Of a stretch of 64,000 nucleotides of DNA, positions 8,871 to 20,900 are shown piece by piece. Source of the DNA: Streptomyces sp. DSM 15324 (lineage in GTDB: Bacteria; Actinomycetota; Actinomycetes; Streptomycetales; Streptomycetaceae); the NCBI RefSeq assembly GCF_001514285.1, contig NZ_KQ949030.1:45696-109695 (forward strand), read 5' to 3'. Positions within the stretch are counted from its first letter, which is position 1. Each line of letters starts with the position of its first letter. The notes under the pieces were generated by a model. The model made no database searches and had not been told where the DNA came from. It saw nothing but the letters and a program-made list of their open reading frames with translations. The position numbers and the translations under genes were made by a program.

Positions 8871-9748
8871 GCGTTTCAGCGTTGCCTCTCCAAGGTGAGG
8901 ACGGTTCTGGCGATGACGGTCATGCGGTCGGGGCTGATCCGGGACCTGCGGATGTGCCAGGACTTCAGCCGTGCCATGCCGCGTTCGACTGGTGCTCTCG
9001 CCGCGGCCAGGGCCAGGTTGACAGTGCGCTGGGTGAGGGAGAGCTCACCACCCGGTGACCGTTTGAGTCCCGTGGTGACCCAGGGGCCGGCGCCCAGGTA
9101 GGCGCGGTCGGCGAGGATCGGGACGCCCTGGCGTTCGCAGATCTGGATAATGCGGTGGGTGCGGGCTGCGGTCAGGTCGTGGGTGCGGCCCGGCAGCGCG
9201 GGCGAGATCCACAGGACCTCTCCGGCGGGGTCGGTGACGGCCTGGACGTTCACGCCGTGCCGGCGGTGCTTGGCCGAGTAGTCGGCTCGGCTGTCGCCGA
9301 CGCGGTCGCACTCGGCGAGTGTCCCGTCCAGCAGGACGAACTCCGGATCATGCTCGCGCAGTGTCTTGAGCAGGCCCGGGGCCCCTTCGGCGAGCAGGAC
9401 GGTCACGGCGGTGACATACCCGTGGGCGGTGCCGCCGGATATCCCGAAGCCGGATGCGAGCCGGGTAAGGGTGTCGCGGCGGCGTAGGTACACCAGAGCG
9501 ACGAGCGCCCGCTGGTGCGGCGGGAGTTTGCACCGTCGGTCACCCTCACGCGTGACGATGAGCATCGTGACCCACTCGACGAGGGCATGCGGGAGGTCGA
9601 GTGCGGCAGGATAGGGAGCCAACAGGGCTCCTGTGCCGATGGGTTGAGACTTCGAACACCTCCCCAACGGCGCGGGGGCTTGGTGCGTTGCGGCCCTCAC
9701 CTCGACCCCACAGGCGTCACCCGATCAGTGGTCACGCTGAAAACGCTC
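8869..9748. mobile_element. IS5-type insertion sequence, copy A
   Basis: The left end GAGCGTTTCAGCGTTG and the right end (reverse complement GAGCGTTTTCAGCGTG) form imperfect terminal inverted repeats around one transposase gene. The element is about 880 bp. The inverted similarity extends four bases further out at each end (CACT / AGTG), so the exact border is uncertain. A related element in opposite orientation starts four bases beyond the right end. Confidence 0.65.
8876..9622 (-). CDS. IS5-family (DDE_Tnp_4-type) transposase
   Basis: The product has about 248 residues from TTG 9622 (MAPYPAALDLPHALVEWVTM), which aligns with the start of the sister copy. An upstream in-frame start at 9700 would add 26 unmatched residues. 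Visible motifs are the HTH region LTRLASGFGISGGTAHGYV, the first catalytic Asp in LLDGTLAECDRV, then LPGRTHDLTAART, ILADRAYLGAG (second Asp) and a C-terminal APVERGMARLKSW carrying the catalytic Glu. The frame is uninterrupted, so the element may still be mobile. Confidence 0.75.
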   Translation of the reverse strand: MAPYPAALDLPHALVEWVTMLIVTREGDRRCKLPPHQRALVALVYLRRRDTLTRLASGFGISGGTAHGYVTAVTVLLAEGAPGLLKTLREHDPEFVLLDGTLAECDRVGDSRADYSAKHRRHGVNVQAVTDPAGEVLWISPALPGRTHDLTAARTHRIIQICERQGVPILADRAYLGAGPWVTTGLKRSPGGELSLTQRTVNLALAAARAPVERGMARLKSWHIRRSRISPDRMTVIARTVLTLERQR

Positions 9749-9803
9749 AGTGAGCTTCTTCGAGTTGGCCACCGATCAGGTGACGGCCGCGAAGCGCAAC
9801 GAG

Positions 9804-9865
9804 CGAGGCCCCCGGGCTGTTGATCGAGGTGTCTGACGTCTCAATCACGTTGCTCGGGGGCCTCG
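9804..9865. repeat. inverted repeat before the copy B transposase start
   Basis: CGAGGCCCCCGGGC (9804-9817) pairs almost perfectly with GCTCGGGGGCCTCG (9852-9865), ending immediately before the TTG start at 9866. Such a stem can sequester the transposase start in transcripts read in from outside. Copy A lacks an obvious equivalent. Confidence 0.45.
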
Positions 9866-10614
9866 TTGGTCATCTATCCTGCCGCACTCGACCTGCCACA
9901 TGCGCTCGTGGAGTGGGTGACGATGCTCGTCGTCATCCGTGAGGGCGACCGCCGCTGCAAGCTCCGCCCCTCTCAGCGTGCGATGGTGGCACTGATGTAC
10001 CTGCGCGAGCACACCACCCTGGCGAAGATCGCTGCCGGGTTCGGGATCAGCGAGTCCACCGCACGCCTACAGCAGCGCCATCATCAACCTGCTGGCTTTA
10101 CCGCGCCCCGGGGCTGCTGAAAGTCCTGCGCGAGGCCGATGCGGACTTCGTCCTGCTGGACGGCACGCTCGCCGAGTGCGACCGGGTCGGCGACGGACGG
10201 GCCGACTACTCCCACAAGCACCGTCGGCACGGCGTGAACGTGCGGGTGGTCACCGATCCGGACGGCCGGCTGTTGTGGCTCCCACCCGCGTTGCCGGGCC
10301 GAGCTCACGACCTGACCGCGGCCCGCACCCACCGGATCATCCGCATCTGCGAGCGCCGTGGCGTCCCGATCCTGGCCGATCTCGCCTACCAGGGCGGTGG
10401 CCCCTGGCTGACCATGGGCATCAAACGCAGACCCCTGCAGGAACTCAGCCTCACCGAGAAGACCCGGAATCGGGCCCTGGCCGCGGCACGGGCGCCGGTC
10501 GAACGCGGTGTCGCGCGTCTGAAGTCCTGGCGGATCTTCCGCAGGTCCCGATGCAGCCCCAACCGCATGACGTCAATCACCAAAGCCGTCCTCACCCTGG
10601 AGCGGCAACACTGA
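9866..10614 (+). pseudogene. IS5-family transposase, frameshifted
   Basis: The reading starts at TTG 9866 (MVIYPAALDLPHALVEWVTM) and follows copy A until GFGISESTA near 10065. There the frame changes, and it changes again near 10110, before VLREADADFVLLDGTLAECD. The C-terminal third (ILADLAYQGGGPW, APVERGVARLKSW, LTLERQH) is back in a readable frame and stops at 10612-10614. Two indels therefore inactivate it. Confidence 0.7.
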
Positions 10615-10622
10615 AGGAGCTC

Positions 10623-10793
10623 AATAAGGGATTCGGGAAATGGAGCGAGGTCTTCGGCGACGAGGTCGTGCTTGGCGCGATGATCGGCCGGCTGGTCCAC
10701 CGCACCGAGGTGGTCGCCACGAAGGGCACCAGCTACCGTTTGAAAGAAAAAGATCTGGGTCGCGTACCCGCGGCCGCCGAGCCCGCTGAATAA
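10623..10793 (+). pseudogene. IstB-like ATPase (IS21 helper), C-terminal fragment
   Basis: The reading NKGFGKWSEVFGDEVVLGAM, IGRLVHRTEVVATKGTSYRL and then KEKDLGRVP to TAA 10791-10793 is the C-terminal end of IstB, the ATP-binding helper of IS21 transposons. The Walker motifs and the rest of the IS21 element are absent. Copy B of the IS5-type element lies exactly at the 5' side, so the truncation was probably caused by that insertion plus loss of the other half. Confidence 0.65.
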
Positions 10794-10845
10794 AGATCAG
10801 ACGCAATACTGGCGAGTCGGCAATGTCAACGGCCCTGTTTTGCCC

Positions 10846-10880
10846 GTCAGGCTGACAGGATTTGAACGTGCGGCCCCTTG
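10846..10880 (-). other. tRNA-Pro-like 3' fragment, candidate att site
   Basis: Read on the minus strand, the 35-base segment contains GTTCAAATCCTGTCAGCC preceded by AAGGGGCCGCAC. That closely resembles the variable loop, T-arm and 3' acceptor strand of the actinomycete proline tRNA with anticodon GGG. The T-stem has one mismatch, and no anticodon arm or 5' half exists. Integrative elements that use tRNA 3' ends leave such partial copies. Confidence 0.45.
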
Positions 10881-10892
10881 GCCCGTCACGAA

Positions 10893-11641
10893 CTATCCGT
10901 GATCGCTCATTGATGTAATGAATCGACGTCCTGCCCGCCACCACCCCAAAACAGTCAGCACAATGCTCCACACCACACAGCCCAATAGATCGACCGTCCA
11001 CTGGCCTTCAGATCGAAAACTCTTGTCAATGCCGTCGGCGGCAAGCGATGTTGGCAACCAGCGAACTATCGGTTCCATCACCATCGGCACCGCGTTGAGT
11101 TTGTAGAACAGTGGGGTCAACGCGAGGCTGACGACGATGCCCATGTTGATCACCAGGTGGAGGACTCTGGCGAAGAAACCACTGAACTGAACAAAAAGCC
11201 CACGCCAGTCAGTGTCGCCACACAGAGAACCGCGAAGATCAGCCAGACCCCAACTGGGGCGATCTCAACACCAAGCACAGCTGAAGCAACCCACCCGACC
11301 ATGATCGGGAAGATCACACGGATCAGCGCATCACCAGCCAGACCAGCGAGATAACCGTGTGCCGTCGCACCGTTGACGTGTAGGAGGGCACGTCGGCCCT
11401 GTACACGATCGTCGACGGGGCTCGTTCCGGTCTGCGCGAGCGTCAATATCAGTGCGGAGAGCACGACAGCACCAGCAACCACGCGAGTTCGTTCGGCCGC
11501 GACCAACGGCCAAGCGAATGTAGCCGCGCATCCGACCGGGACCACGAGCCCGGAGAGGATCATGGGAAGCCACAGGGATCGGCTCACCGACAACTGCAGA
11601 CGAATATGCGCCATTCCTTCGGCAATAACACTTGCCATCAT
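10893..11641 (-). pseudogene. ABC-2 type transporter permease, frameshifted
   Basis: ATG at 11641 overlaps the stop of the preceding gene (ATGATGG arrangement). The protein begins MMASVIAEGMAHIRLQLSVS and has several hydrophobic spans (LWLPMILSGLVVPVGCAATF, LSALILTLAQ, IMVGWVASAVLGVEIAPVGV), typical of ABC-2 permeases. A T-run near 11200 shifts the frame after LTGVG. The family reading resumes one frame over as LFVQFSGFFARVLHLVINMG and ends at 10893. One indel breaks it, so it is either inactive or a sequencing error. It is the last gene of the leftward NRPS transcript and would have been half of an export pump for the peptide. Confidence 0.6.
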
Positions 11642-11830
11642 GACCACCGCACGCAGCGACTCGCCACCCATGGGAAGACGACGAGCGCGGATCCTCCTCC
11701 TACCGTAGCGGCGAACGGAAACGGCTGAGCCGCGCCAGTAGTACCACGCACCAGCTCCACCACAGCGGTAGCGGGAGAGATCAAACTGAGCAGATGGGCC
11801 CACTGATCCGTGGGAACGGGGTAAAGCAAA
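11638..11830 (-). pseudogene. ABC-2 permease, C-terminal fragment
   Basis: The reading LLYPVPTDQWAHLLSLISPA, TAVVELVRGTTGAA and then GGGSALVVFPWVASRCVRWS resembles the last extracytoplasmic helix and final membrane span of ABC-2 permeases. It stops at 11640-11638 inside the start of the second permease. Its N-terminal part is missing. Upstream the sequence switches to the stub that begins at 11939, so a deletion removed the start and middle of this gene and possibly an ATPase gene too. Confidence 0.4.
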
Positions 11831-11939
11831 GGGCGACAGCGTCGACGATCAGGGTGAAGGTCTTTTCCTTGGTCATGTGCGCGCTTTCGCTGGATGAGGT
11901 GGGACAGGCGGGGCGGGCTGCGGTGGGTTCGGTGCTCAT
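11781..11939 (-). pseudogene. truncated gene start coupled to the NRPS1 stop
   Basis: ATG 11939 overlaps the NRPS1 stop codon (ATGA), the usual sign of translational coupling. The 52-residue product (MSTEPTAARPACPTSSSESA, then HMTKEKTFTLIVDAVALC) has no recognisable domain and ends abruptly where permease sequence in another frame begins. It is best read as the 5' end of the next operon gene, beheaded by a deletion at about 11830. Confidence 0.4.
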
Positions 11940-14900
11940 CCGGCACCGCCGTCCGCCGCCGCCTCGCGCAGCCGCGCGAGGCTCGCGCCGGACTGCGTGA
12001 CGATCTTGAGGAGCAGCCTCTCGTAGGTGGCCGCGAGCTCCCGGGCCGTGCTCCTGGCGTACAGGTCGGTGCTGTACTCCAGGTGGCCGCGCAGGCCGTC
12101 GGGGGTTTCGCGGACGACGAGGTTGAGGTCGAACTTGGCCGTGCCGTTGTCGGTGGGCAGGGGCACGAAGCCGAGGCCTCCGAGGTCGCGCGGCGCGGCG
12201 TCGGCGGCGGGCACCAGGTTGAACATGACCTGGAACAGCGGCGAGTGCGCCGGGTCGGGCTCGGGCACCAGGGCCGTCACGAGGTCGGCGAACGGGATGT
12301 CCTTGTGCTCGTGGGCGGCAGCGGTGACGCCCTTGGCCTGCGTGAGGAGTTCGTCGAAGGCCTGGTCGGGCCGCACGTCCAGGCGCATGACCAGGACGTT
12401 GATGAAGTAGCCTACGAGGCGCTCCAGCTCCGGCCGGGGCCGGTTGGTCACCGGCGAGCCGATGGCGAGCTCCCGGTCGTCGGTGCGGGCGCCGAGCAGC
12501 GTCGCGAACGCCGACAGGAGCGTCAGATAGAGAGTGCCGCCGCGCTCCTTACTGAACCGCTTGAGCTGGTCGAGCACCCCGGCGGGGACGTTCACCTCGA
12601 CCGAGGAGCCTTGGTACGACTTCGTCTCGGGCCGCCGGTAGTCGGTGCGCAGCGCGGTGCGGGCCGGCAGGCCTGCGAGCTGGGCGCGCCAGTAGGCCTC
12701 CTGCCGCGCGCGGGCCTCGGAGTCGAAGGTCCGGGCCTGCCAGTGCGCGAAGTCCGCGTACTGGACGGGCAGTTCGGGAAGCGACAACTCCTCTCTGCGG
12801 CTCAGCGCCTGGTACAGGGCATTGAGCTCGGCGACGAAGATGGTCGTCGACCAGCCGTCGAAGATGCCCCAGGGCCGGGTCACGACGACAACGTGTTCGT
12901 ACGGCGTGAGTGTCAGGATGTGGACGCGCAGCGTATGCCGGTCCTCGGGCCGGAACGGCCTGGGCCGCTCGGCGCGGAGGAACTCGGTGACCGCGCTGTC
13001 GCCCGTGATGTCCTCGAAGGCGACGGCGAAGCCGATGGTGTCGTTCACCCGCTGGACGTAGGTGTCGCCGCGCCGCAGGTAGCTGGTGCGCAGCACGGCG
13101 TGCCGTGCCACGAGCCCTTCGAAGGCGCGCGCGTAGGCCTGCCGGTCGAGCGGGCCGATAACGCGGTAGGCCATCTGCACGTTGTCGTACGCCGAGCCGA
13201 GGTGCTCGCGCGGATGGAGGAACCACAGTTCGCTCTGCTGGCAGGAGAGCGGGCTCTGGTCGCCGGGCCCGGTGACGGGCACCAGCGGGACGGTCTCGCC
13301 GGCCGGGCCGTCTTCCGAGGCGTCGAGTGCGGCGGCCAGCTGACCGAGGGTCGCGCCGGCGAGGATCGACTGGAGCGGCAGCTCCTTGCCGGTCTCCTGC
13401 TTGACGCGGATGGTGAGCCGGGTGGCGAGCAGGGAGTGCCCGCCGAGGTCGAAGAAGCCGTCCTGGAGTCCGACGCGGTCGAGGCCGAGGACGTCCTGGA
13501 CGAGGCGGCACAGCGTCCGCTCGGTGGCGGTGCGCGGCGCGACGTAGACCTCCTTGTGCACGTCGGCCTCGTCGGGCGCGGGCAGGGCCCGCTTGTCGAC
13601 CTTGCCGTTGGGGGTGAGCGGCAGCTCTTCGAGGGCGACGAAGACGCTGGGGACCATGTACTCGGGGATCCTGCCCGCCAGGTGGTCCTTCAGGGTGCGG
13701 GTCAGGGCCTGGCCGGTGGTGGCGATCTGCGGCACGTTGGCCAGGTGGGTCGCGGCGTACTCGCTCCGGGCCCGGGCCGTCGGCCGCTCCCCCTCAGCGA
13801 GGATCAGGTCCAGGCCGTCGAGGCGGTCCTGTGACCACGTGACGGCGACCCCGTAGCCGAGTTCCTCGGCGTACGCGAGGACGTCCTCCAGGTCGTGCAC
13901 CCGCTGGACGGCGGCGTCCGTGAGGCGGCTCGCGCCCAGGGGCTCGACCTGCTGCTGCTCGGTGGTGCCGCGCAGGCTCTCGCCGACCCGGACGTCGTCG
14001 GCGACGCGTGGGTTGTCCAGGCCCATGACGCCGAACCGGGGGCGGCGGCCGTCGGCGAGCAGGGCGCGCAGTTCGTCGGGCGTGGTGGCGGTCAGCCACG
14101 GCAGGTCGTCGTCGGGGGCGGCTTCCTGGCCCTTGGTGAGCACCACGTCGTAGCGGTAGCTGAGCATTTCGTTGCCGCCGGTGCCGCGCTTGACGGCGAT
14201 GTCGACGGAGCCGATGTCCGCGAACCGCCGGGGCAGCCCGGCGAAGTAGCTGGGGCTGACGAGGAGTTCGGTCTCCTGTTGACGGCGGCGCTGCACCTGG
14301 CGGGCCAGGGCGGTCATGGAGGTGCGCGCGGACAGGCGGCTGCGCTCCATGGCCGTGACGTGCGCGGAGAACAGGTCGAGGTTCCTGACGTCACCGACGA
14401 AGATCCGGCCGCCGTCGGCGACGAGCGGCAGCAGCCGCTCGATCACCTCTTCCAGGTAGAGCCGGTTCGGGAAGTACTGGGCCACGGAGTTGATGACGAC
14501 GGTGTCGAACTTCTCCGTGCCGTCGGCGCCTTCGGGCAGCGTCACGGACCGGGCGTCGCCCTGCGCCAGGGTGATGTGCGACCAGCCGCGGCGGTCGGCG
14601 CCGCGCCGCACTCCGGCCAGGGCGGACGCGGAGATGTCGACGGCGTGCACGGCTTCGCATGCTCCGGCGTAGCGAAACAGGAGCAGTCCCGTTCCGCAGC
14701 CGACCTCCAGGAGCCTGCGGGGCCGCAGTTCCTCGATGCGACGGACGGTGCCGTCGATCCACTCACGCATCTCGTGCTCGGGGATGGCGTCCCCGGTGTA
14801 GCTGCAGTTCCAGCCGACCAGGTTGAGGTCGTCCCCGGCGGTGCCGGTCGCGGCGGTGCTCATCCGCTCGTCCGCGTCGGTGCCGTACTGGTCCTCGAAG

Positions 14901-17900
14901 AGGTCCTGCCACTGCTCCAGACGGTCGGCGTTCTGCTCGCGGGCGGTGGCGTCCAGCCAGTCGGTCGTGGGCCGTACGTAGGCGACGAGCTTCTTCGTCT
15001 CGCCGCCGGCCTGCGTCGTGACGACGGCACCGCGCACGGCGGCATGGGAGTGGAGCACGTTCTCGATCTCGCCGAGTTCGACGCGAAAGCCGCGGACCTT
15101 CACCTGGTCGTCGACGCGGCCGACGAACTCCAGGGCGCCGTCGGGCAGTCGGCGCACCAGGTCGCCGGTGCGGTACAGGCGGGCGCCGGGCTTCGTGGCG
15201 AAGGGGTCGGCGACGAACCGCTCCTTCGTCAGCTCGGGGTTGCCGAGGTAGCCGCGGCCGACTCCCGCGCCGCCCACGCACAGCTCGCCGACGACGCCGA
15301 GCGGCACGGGCCGCAGGTGCGCGTCGAGCACGTGGGCAGTGGACTGGGCGATGGGCCTGCCGATAGGGATGACCGCGTCCTCGGCGATGTCCCGGGGAAT
15401 CACGTGGCAGGTGGAGGCGATGCTGTTCTCGGTCGGACCGTAGGCGTTGACGACGGTCAGGCCGGGGTGGGCCGCGTGGAGGCTGCGCACGTCCTTGGCG
15501 GAGAACGCCTCACCGCCGACGCCCAGATAGGTGAGCGGCAACTGCCGCCCCTGGGCGGCCTCAGCGAACGCGGGCAGAAAGGCCGCGGACAGAGCCATCA
15601 TCGTGACGCCGGACCGTTCGGCGCGGTCCAGGAGCGCGCCCACGTCCTTGGAGTCGCCGTCGTGCAGGACGAGCCGCCCGCCGCACAGCAGCGGGCCGAG
15701 GACCTCCTGGGAGCCGACGTCGAACGAGATCGAGGAGTGGTGGAGCACGACGGTGTCGTGGTCCGTCGGGAAGTAGTCCGGGTTGCGCACCAGGCGGACG
15801 ACGCCGCGCTGTTCCACGAGGACGCACTTGGGGACGCCGGTGGAGCCCGAGGTGAAGATGGCGTAGGCCAGGTGCTCAGGGGTGAGGCCGAGGTCGGCGC
15901 GCGTCAGGTCGTGCTCGGGGCGGCCGGCGAGCAGCTGGGTGCCGTCCCCGGCGCGTTCGCCGGTGTCGAGGTGGACGATCTGGAGGTGCTCGCCCCCGTC
16001 CCCGCCGAGGAGCGGTGCGGACGGCAGGTGGGACTGGCTCAGCACGATGCCGACGCCGGAGTTGGTAACCAGGGTACGGATGCGCTCCTGGGGGTAGTCC
16101 GGGTCGATGGGGACGTACGCGCCGCCCGCCTTGAGGATGCCGAGCAGGCCGGTCACGAGCTCCGGGGAGCGGCGGGCGCACAGGCCGACCAGGGCGTCGG
16201 GGCCGACGCCCTGCTCGCGCAGCCAGTGCGCGACGCGGTTGGCGCGGGCGTTGGTTTCGGCGTAGGTCAGCCGCTGCTCGCCGTGTTCGACGGCGATGGC
16301 GTCGGGGCGCTGCCGGACGTGCTCCTCGAAGAGTTCGAAGAGGCAGTGGTCGTCCGGGTAGGGCTTGTCGGTGTCGTTCCACTCGGTCAGCAGGCGGTGG
16401 CGTTCGGCGGCCGGGAGCACGTCGATGTCGAGCGCCTGCGTGCTGGTGCCGTCGTCGGCGGCCAGGGCGTCGACGACGCCGGACACCGCGGCTTCCATGT
16501 AGCCGAGGACGGCGTCGGGCGAGAGCGCGGCGTCGACCTGGGCGTTGAGGGAGAGTTCGGTGCCGGTGTCGTCAACGGACACGCCCAGCGGGTAGTTGGT
16601 GCGGTCGAGGGAGCCCAGCCAGCGGATGCCGAGGTCCTCCAGGGTGGCCGGGCCCAGGTTGCCCTGGCGCGGCTCGAAGTACCGGAAGTTGATCACCGAG
16701 CTGAACAAGGTGGCGTCGCCGTCCAGGCCGCTGGAGCGCTGGGCCAGGGTCAGCGCGCTCTGCTCGTAGGCGATCAGTTCCTTGAGAGAGGCGTCCACGG
16801 CGGACACCAGATCCTTGACGCTGCGGTCGGCGAGGCGCACTCGCAGGGGCAGGGTGTTGATGAAGTTGCCGAGCATCCGCTCGACGCCGGGAACGCCCTG
16901 GAGGCGGCCGGACAGGACGGTGCCGAACACCACGTCGTCGCGTCCGCCGGTGGCGGCCGTGACCAGGGCCCAGGCGGCGTGGAAGAGCGCGGCGGGGCTG
17001 ATCCGCAGCCGCTGGGCCTGCTCGCGCAGGCGGCTCGTGAGGCCGGGCGGCAGGGAGCGACGCAGCTCGCGCACGCGGCTGCCGTCGCCGTGCACATCGA
17101 CGAGCTGAAAGGGTGTGGTGGGCTCGGTGACCTCACCCAGTTCGCGGCGGAAGTACGCCTCGGCGTCGTTGGCGGCGAGCTGGTGCAGGGTGTGGCCAAC
17201 GAAGTCGCGGTAGGCGGGGGCCGGGGGCAGTTCGTCAGCGCGGCCCGCCATGTGCGCGGCGAGCTCTTCGAGGATGAGGCGCAGCGAGGTCGCGTCCTCG
17301 ATGAGGTGGTGGACGCACAGCAGCAGGAAGTGCCGTGCGGAGTGCGGGTCGGCGGCGACGGCGAGCCGGAGCAGCGGCGCGCGGTCGAGCGTGAGCGTGC
17401 CCGGGTCGGCGAGCCACGCGCGGGCCTGCTCCTCGGCGGCCGCGGAGTCTGCGGCGTCGAGGGTGCGCCGCTCCACGTCGAGGGGGACGGTGCGCAGGAC
17501 CACCTGCACGGGTTCGCCGAGGCCTTCGGTGACGACGGCCGTGCGCATCGCGTCGTGCCGATCCACCACGGCCTGGAGGGCCGCCACGAAGGTGTCGCAC
17601 GTCTCCTGGTCGGGGGTGGTGAGCAGGATGGGGATGACGTATGGGTCGTTGGCGGGGTCCATCAGGTGATGGAAGAAGATGCCCTCCTGCGAGGGCACGA
17701 GCGGGTAGACGTCCTGCACGTTGGAGGCGCCGCCGGGCACGCGGGCGGTGACGGCGTCGACGGCCGCCTGGTCCATGCGGACCAGCGGCAGCATCTCGGG
17801 CGTGATCCGCGTACAGCCTTCGGGGATTGTCGGTGCGGGCGCGGCGTAGCCGATGGCGGCGGGGCCTGCGCGGTCGATGTCGGCGGCGAGGTCGGCGAGC

Positions 17901-20900
17901 GTGGGGCTTCTGAAGACGCTGCGGACGGCGACGTCAAGGCCGCGTTCCTTGAGGCGGGCGATGAGGACGGTGATGAGCAGGGAGTGGCCGCCGAGCGCGA
18001 AGAAGTTGTCGTGCGCGCTGATGCGGTCCTCGTCGAAGCCGAGGAGTTCGGCCCAGGCCGCGGCGAGGGTCCGCTCGGTGGCGGTGCTCGGGCTCGCGTA
18101 GGCGCGCTGCGCGAAAGCCTCGATGCCGGGTGCGGGCAGGGCCTTGCGGTCGAGCTTGCCGTTGCCGGTGATGGGGAGGCGCTCCAGGGCCATGAAGGCG
18201 CTGGGGACCATGTGGTCGGGCAGGGTCCGGCGCAGGTGGCGGGCGAGTTCGGCGCGCTGGTCCGGCTCGTCCGCGCCGGGGCGCAGGACGGTGTAGGCGA
18301 CGAGCTGTCGGTCGCCCGGGGTGTCCTCGCGGGCGATGACGCGGGCGTCCTGGACGGCGGGGTGTTCGGTGAGGCGGGCCTCGATCTCGCCCAGTTCGAT
18401 GCGGAAGCCGCGGATCTTCACCTGGTCGTCATTGCGGCCCAGGTACTCCAGGGAGCCGTCGGACAGCCAGCGCGCCAGGTCGCCCGAGCGGTACATGCGC
18501 GCGCCCGCCTCCTCACGGAACGGGTCGTCCAAGAACCGCTCGGCCGTCAGCTCCGGCCGGTTCAAGTAGCCGCGGGCCACGCCTTCACCGCCGACGTACA
18601 GCTCCCCCACGACGCCCACCGGTACCGGCTGGCCGTGTCCGTCGAGGACGTAGGTGCGTAGGTCGGGGATGCGCTCGCCGATTGGGCTCACGGTGCGGTC
18701 GGCGTCGGCCTCGGTGATCAGCCGGTACGTCACGTGCACGGTGGTCTCGGTGATGCCGTACATGTTGACCAACTGGGTGCTCTTGTTCGCCGGGCGGCGC
18801 AGCCACGGCTTGAGCGAGGCGACCTCCAGGGCCTCGCCACCGAAGACCACGACGCGCACCGCGTGCGGCTCCGGGTCCTCGCCCTGGGCCGCGATCAGCT
18901 GCCGGAAGGCGCTGGGCGTCTGGTTGAGGACGGTCACACCCGCCTCGCACAGCAGTCCGTAGAAGTCCTCCGGGCTGCGGGTAACCGCCTGCGGTACGAC
19001 CACGAGACGGCCGCCGTGCAGGAGCGCGCCCCAGATCTCCCACACCGAGAAGTCGAACGCGAAGGAGTGGAACAGCGTCCACACGTCGCGCTCGCCGAAG
19101 CGGAACCAGTCGTCGGTCGACGTGAACAGCCGCACCACATTGCGGTGTTCGACCACCACGCCCTTGGGCACACCGGTCGAACCCGACGTGTAGATCACGT
19201 AGGCGGCGTGCGCGGGGCCCACGCCCGTGCCGGTAACGTCGTCTGCCGACAGTGCGGCCCACAGGTCGGCGTCGGCGCGCACGTCCACGACGGGGATCGA
19301 CGGGACAGCAAGGCCCTCGGGCAGCCCGCCGTCGGTCACGAGCACCTGGGGCGCGCTGTCGCCAAGCACGTGCGCGAGGCGGCCAGCGGGCGACGACGGG
19401 TCGAGCGGCACGTACGCGCCGCCGGCCTTGAGGACCGCGAGCACAGCCACCACGAGGTGTTCGCTGCGCGGCAGGCACAGGGCGACGAGCACGTCCGGGC
19501 CCACGCCCAGACCGCGCAGATACCGCGCCAGACGGTTCGCCCGCGCGTTCAACTCCCCGTACGACAGGCAGCGGTCCTCGAACCGGACCGCCACAGCGTC
19601 GGGGGAGCGCTCCGCGACCTCCTCGAACCACGTGTGCAGGCAGCGCTCCACCGCCTCGGCTGCAGGCACGTCGTTCCACTCGGTGAGCACCTGGCGGCGC
19701 TCGTCGGCGTCGAGGGTGCTGAGCCGCGAGAGCTGCTCCCCCGGCGCGGCGACGACAGCGTAGAGCAGCGCGGTGTAGTGGCGGACGAAGCGCTTGACCG
19801 TGTCGCGGTCGAAGAGGCCGGTGTTGTACTCGACGGCGCCGATCAGCCCGTCGGGGGTCTCGCGCAGGTCGAGCGTCGCGTCGAACTTGGTGATGCCGAA
19901 GTCGAACTCGATGAGGGAGACGTCGAGGTCCCCCAGGCGCACCTCGCGGTCGGTGTGCGCCTCCTGGAGGACGAACGCGACCTGGAACAGCGGCGAGTGG
20001 CTGAGGCTGCGCTCCAACTGCAGGGCGTCGACGACCGCTTCGAAGGGCACGTCCTGATGGTTGAAGGCCTGCAGCGCCACATCCTTGACGCGGCCGAGCA
20101 GGTCGGTGAAGGAGGGGTCACCGGACAGGTCGGCGCGCATCACCAGGGTGTTGGCGAAGAAACCGATGAGCCCTTCGGACTCGATGCGCTGGCGGTTGGC
20201 GACGGGCGTGCCGATGGCGATGTCGGTCTGCTCGCTGTAGCGGTGCAGCAGGAGGGCGTAGACGGACAGCAGCGTCATGTAGAGCGTGACGTCGTGCTGC
20301 TCGGCGAGGGCCTTCAGCTGCCGCAGCAGTGCCTCGGGCAGGTGGAAACGCTCGTGCGCGCCCTCGTACGTCTTGATCGCCGGGCGGGTGCGGTCGGCCG
20401 GCAGGGGCAGGCGCGGGTCGACGCCGTCGAGCTGCCGCGTCCAGTAGCCGAGCTGGCGGTCCTGCACCTCGTCGACGAGCCACTGGCGCTGCCAGTGCGC
20501 GTAGTCCGCGTACTGGATGGGCAGCGGGGCCAGCGGCGACGGCTCGCCCGCGTGGAACGCCTCGTACAGGGTGACCATCTCGCGGAAGAACACGCCGAGC
20601 GACCAGCCGTCGGAGACGATGTGGTGCATGGTCACCAGCAGGACGTGCTCCCGCTCCGACTCGCGCAGGAGGCGGACGCGGATCAGCGAGTCGCGGGCCA
20701 GGTCGAAGGGCGCCACGGCCTCGCGCTCGCAGATCGACGGCAGTTCGGCGGGGTCGCTGAGCTCCTCCTCGCCGACCGTGAAGTCCCGGCCGTCGCCGAT
20801 CTCCTGGTACGGCACGCCGTCGCGCTCGACGAAGCGGGTGCGCAACGCCTCGTGGCGCTGGACGATCGCATCCAGGGCGCGCAGCAGGGCGGGGCGGTCG

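Larger units (their letters stand above)
9752..10622. mobile_element. IS5-type insertion sequence, copy B (inactive)
   Basis: The left end GAGCTTCTTCGAGTTGG and the reverse complement of the right end, GAGCTCCTTCAGTGTTG, form terminal repeats about 870 bp apart. The internal gene is homologous to copy A but frameshifted. The right end abuts the tail of an istB gene, in which it appears to have inserted or recombined. Confidence 0.6.
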
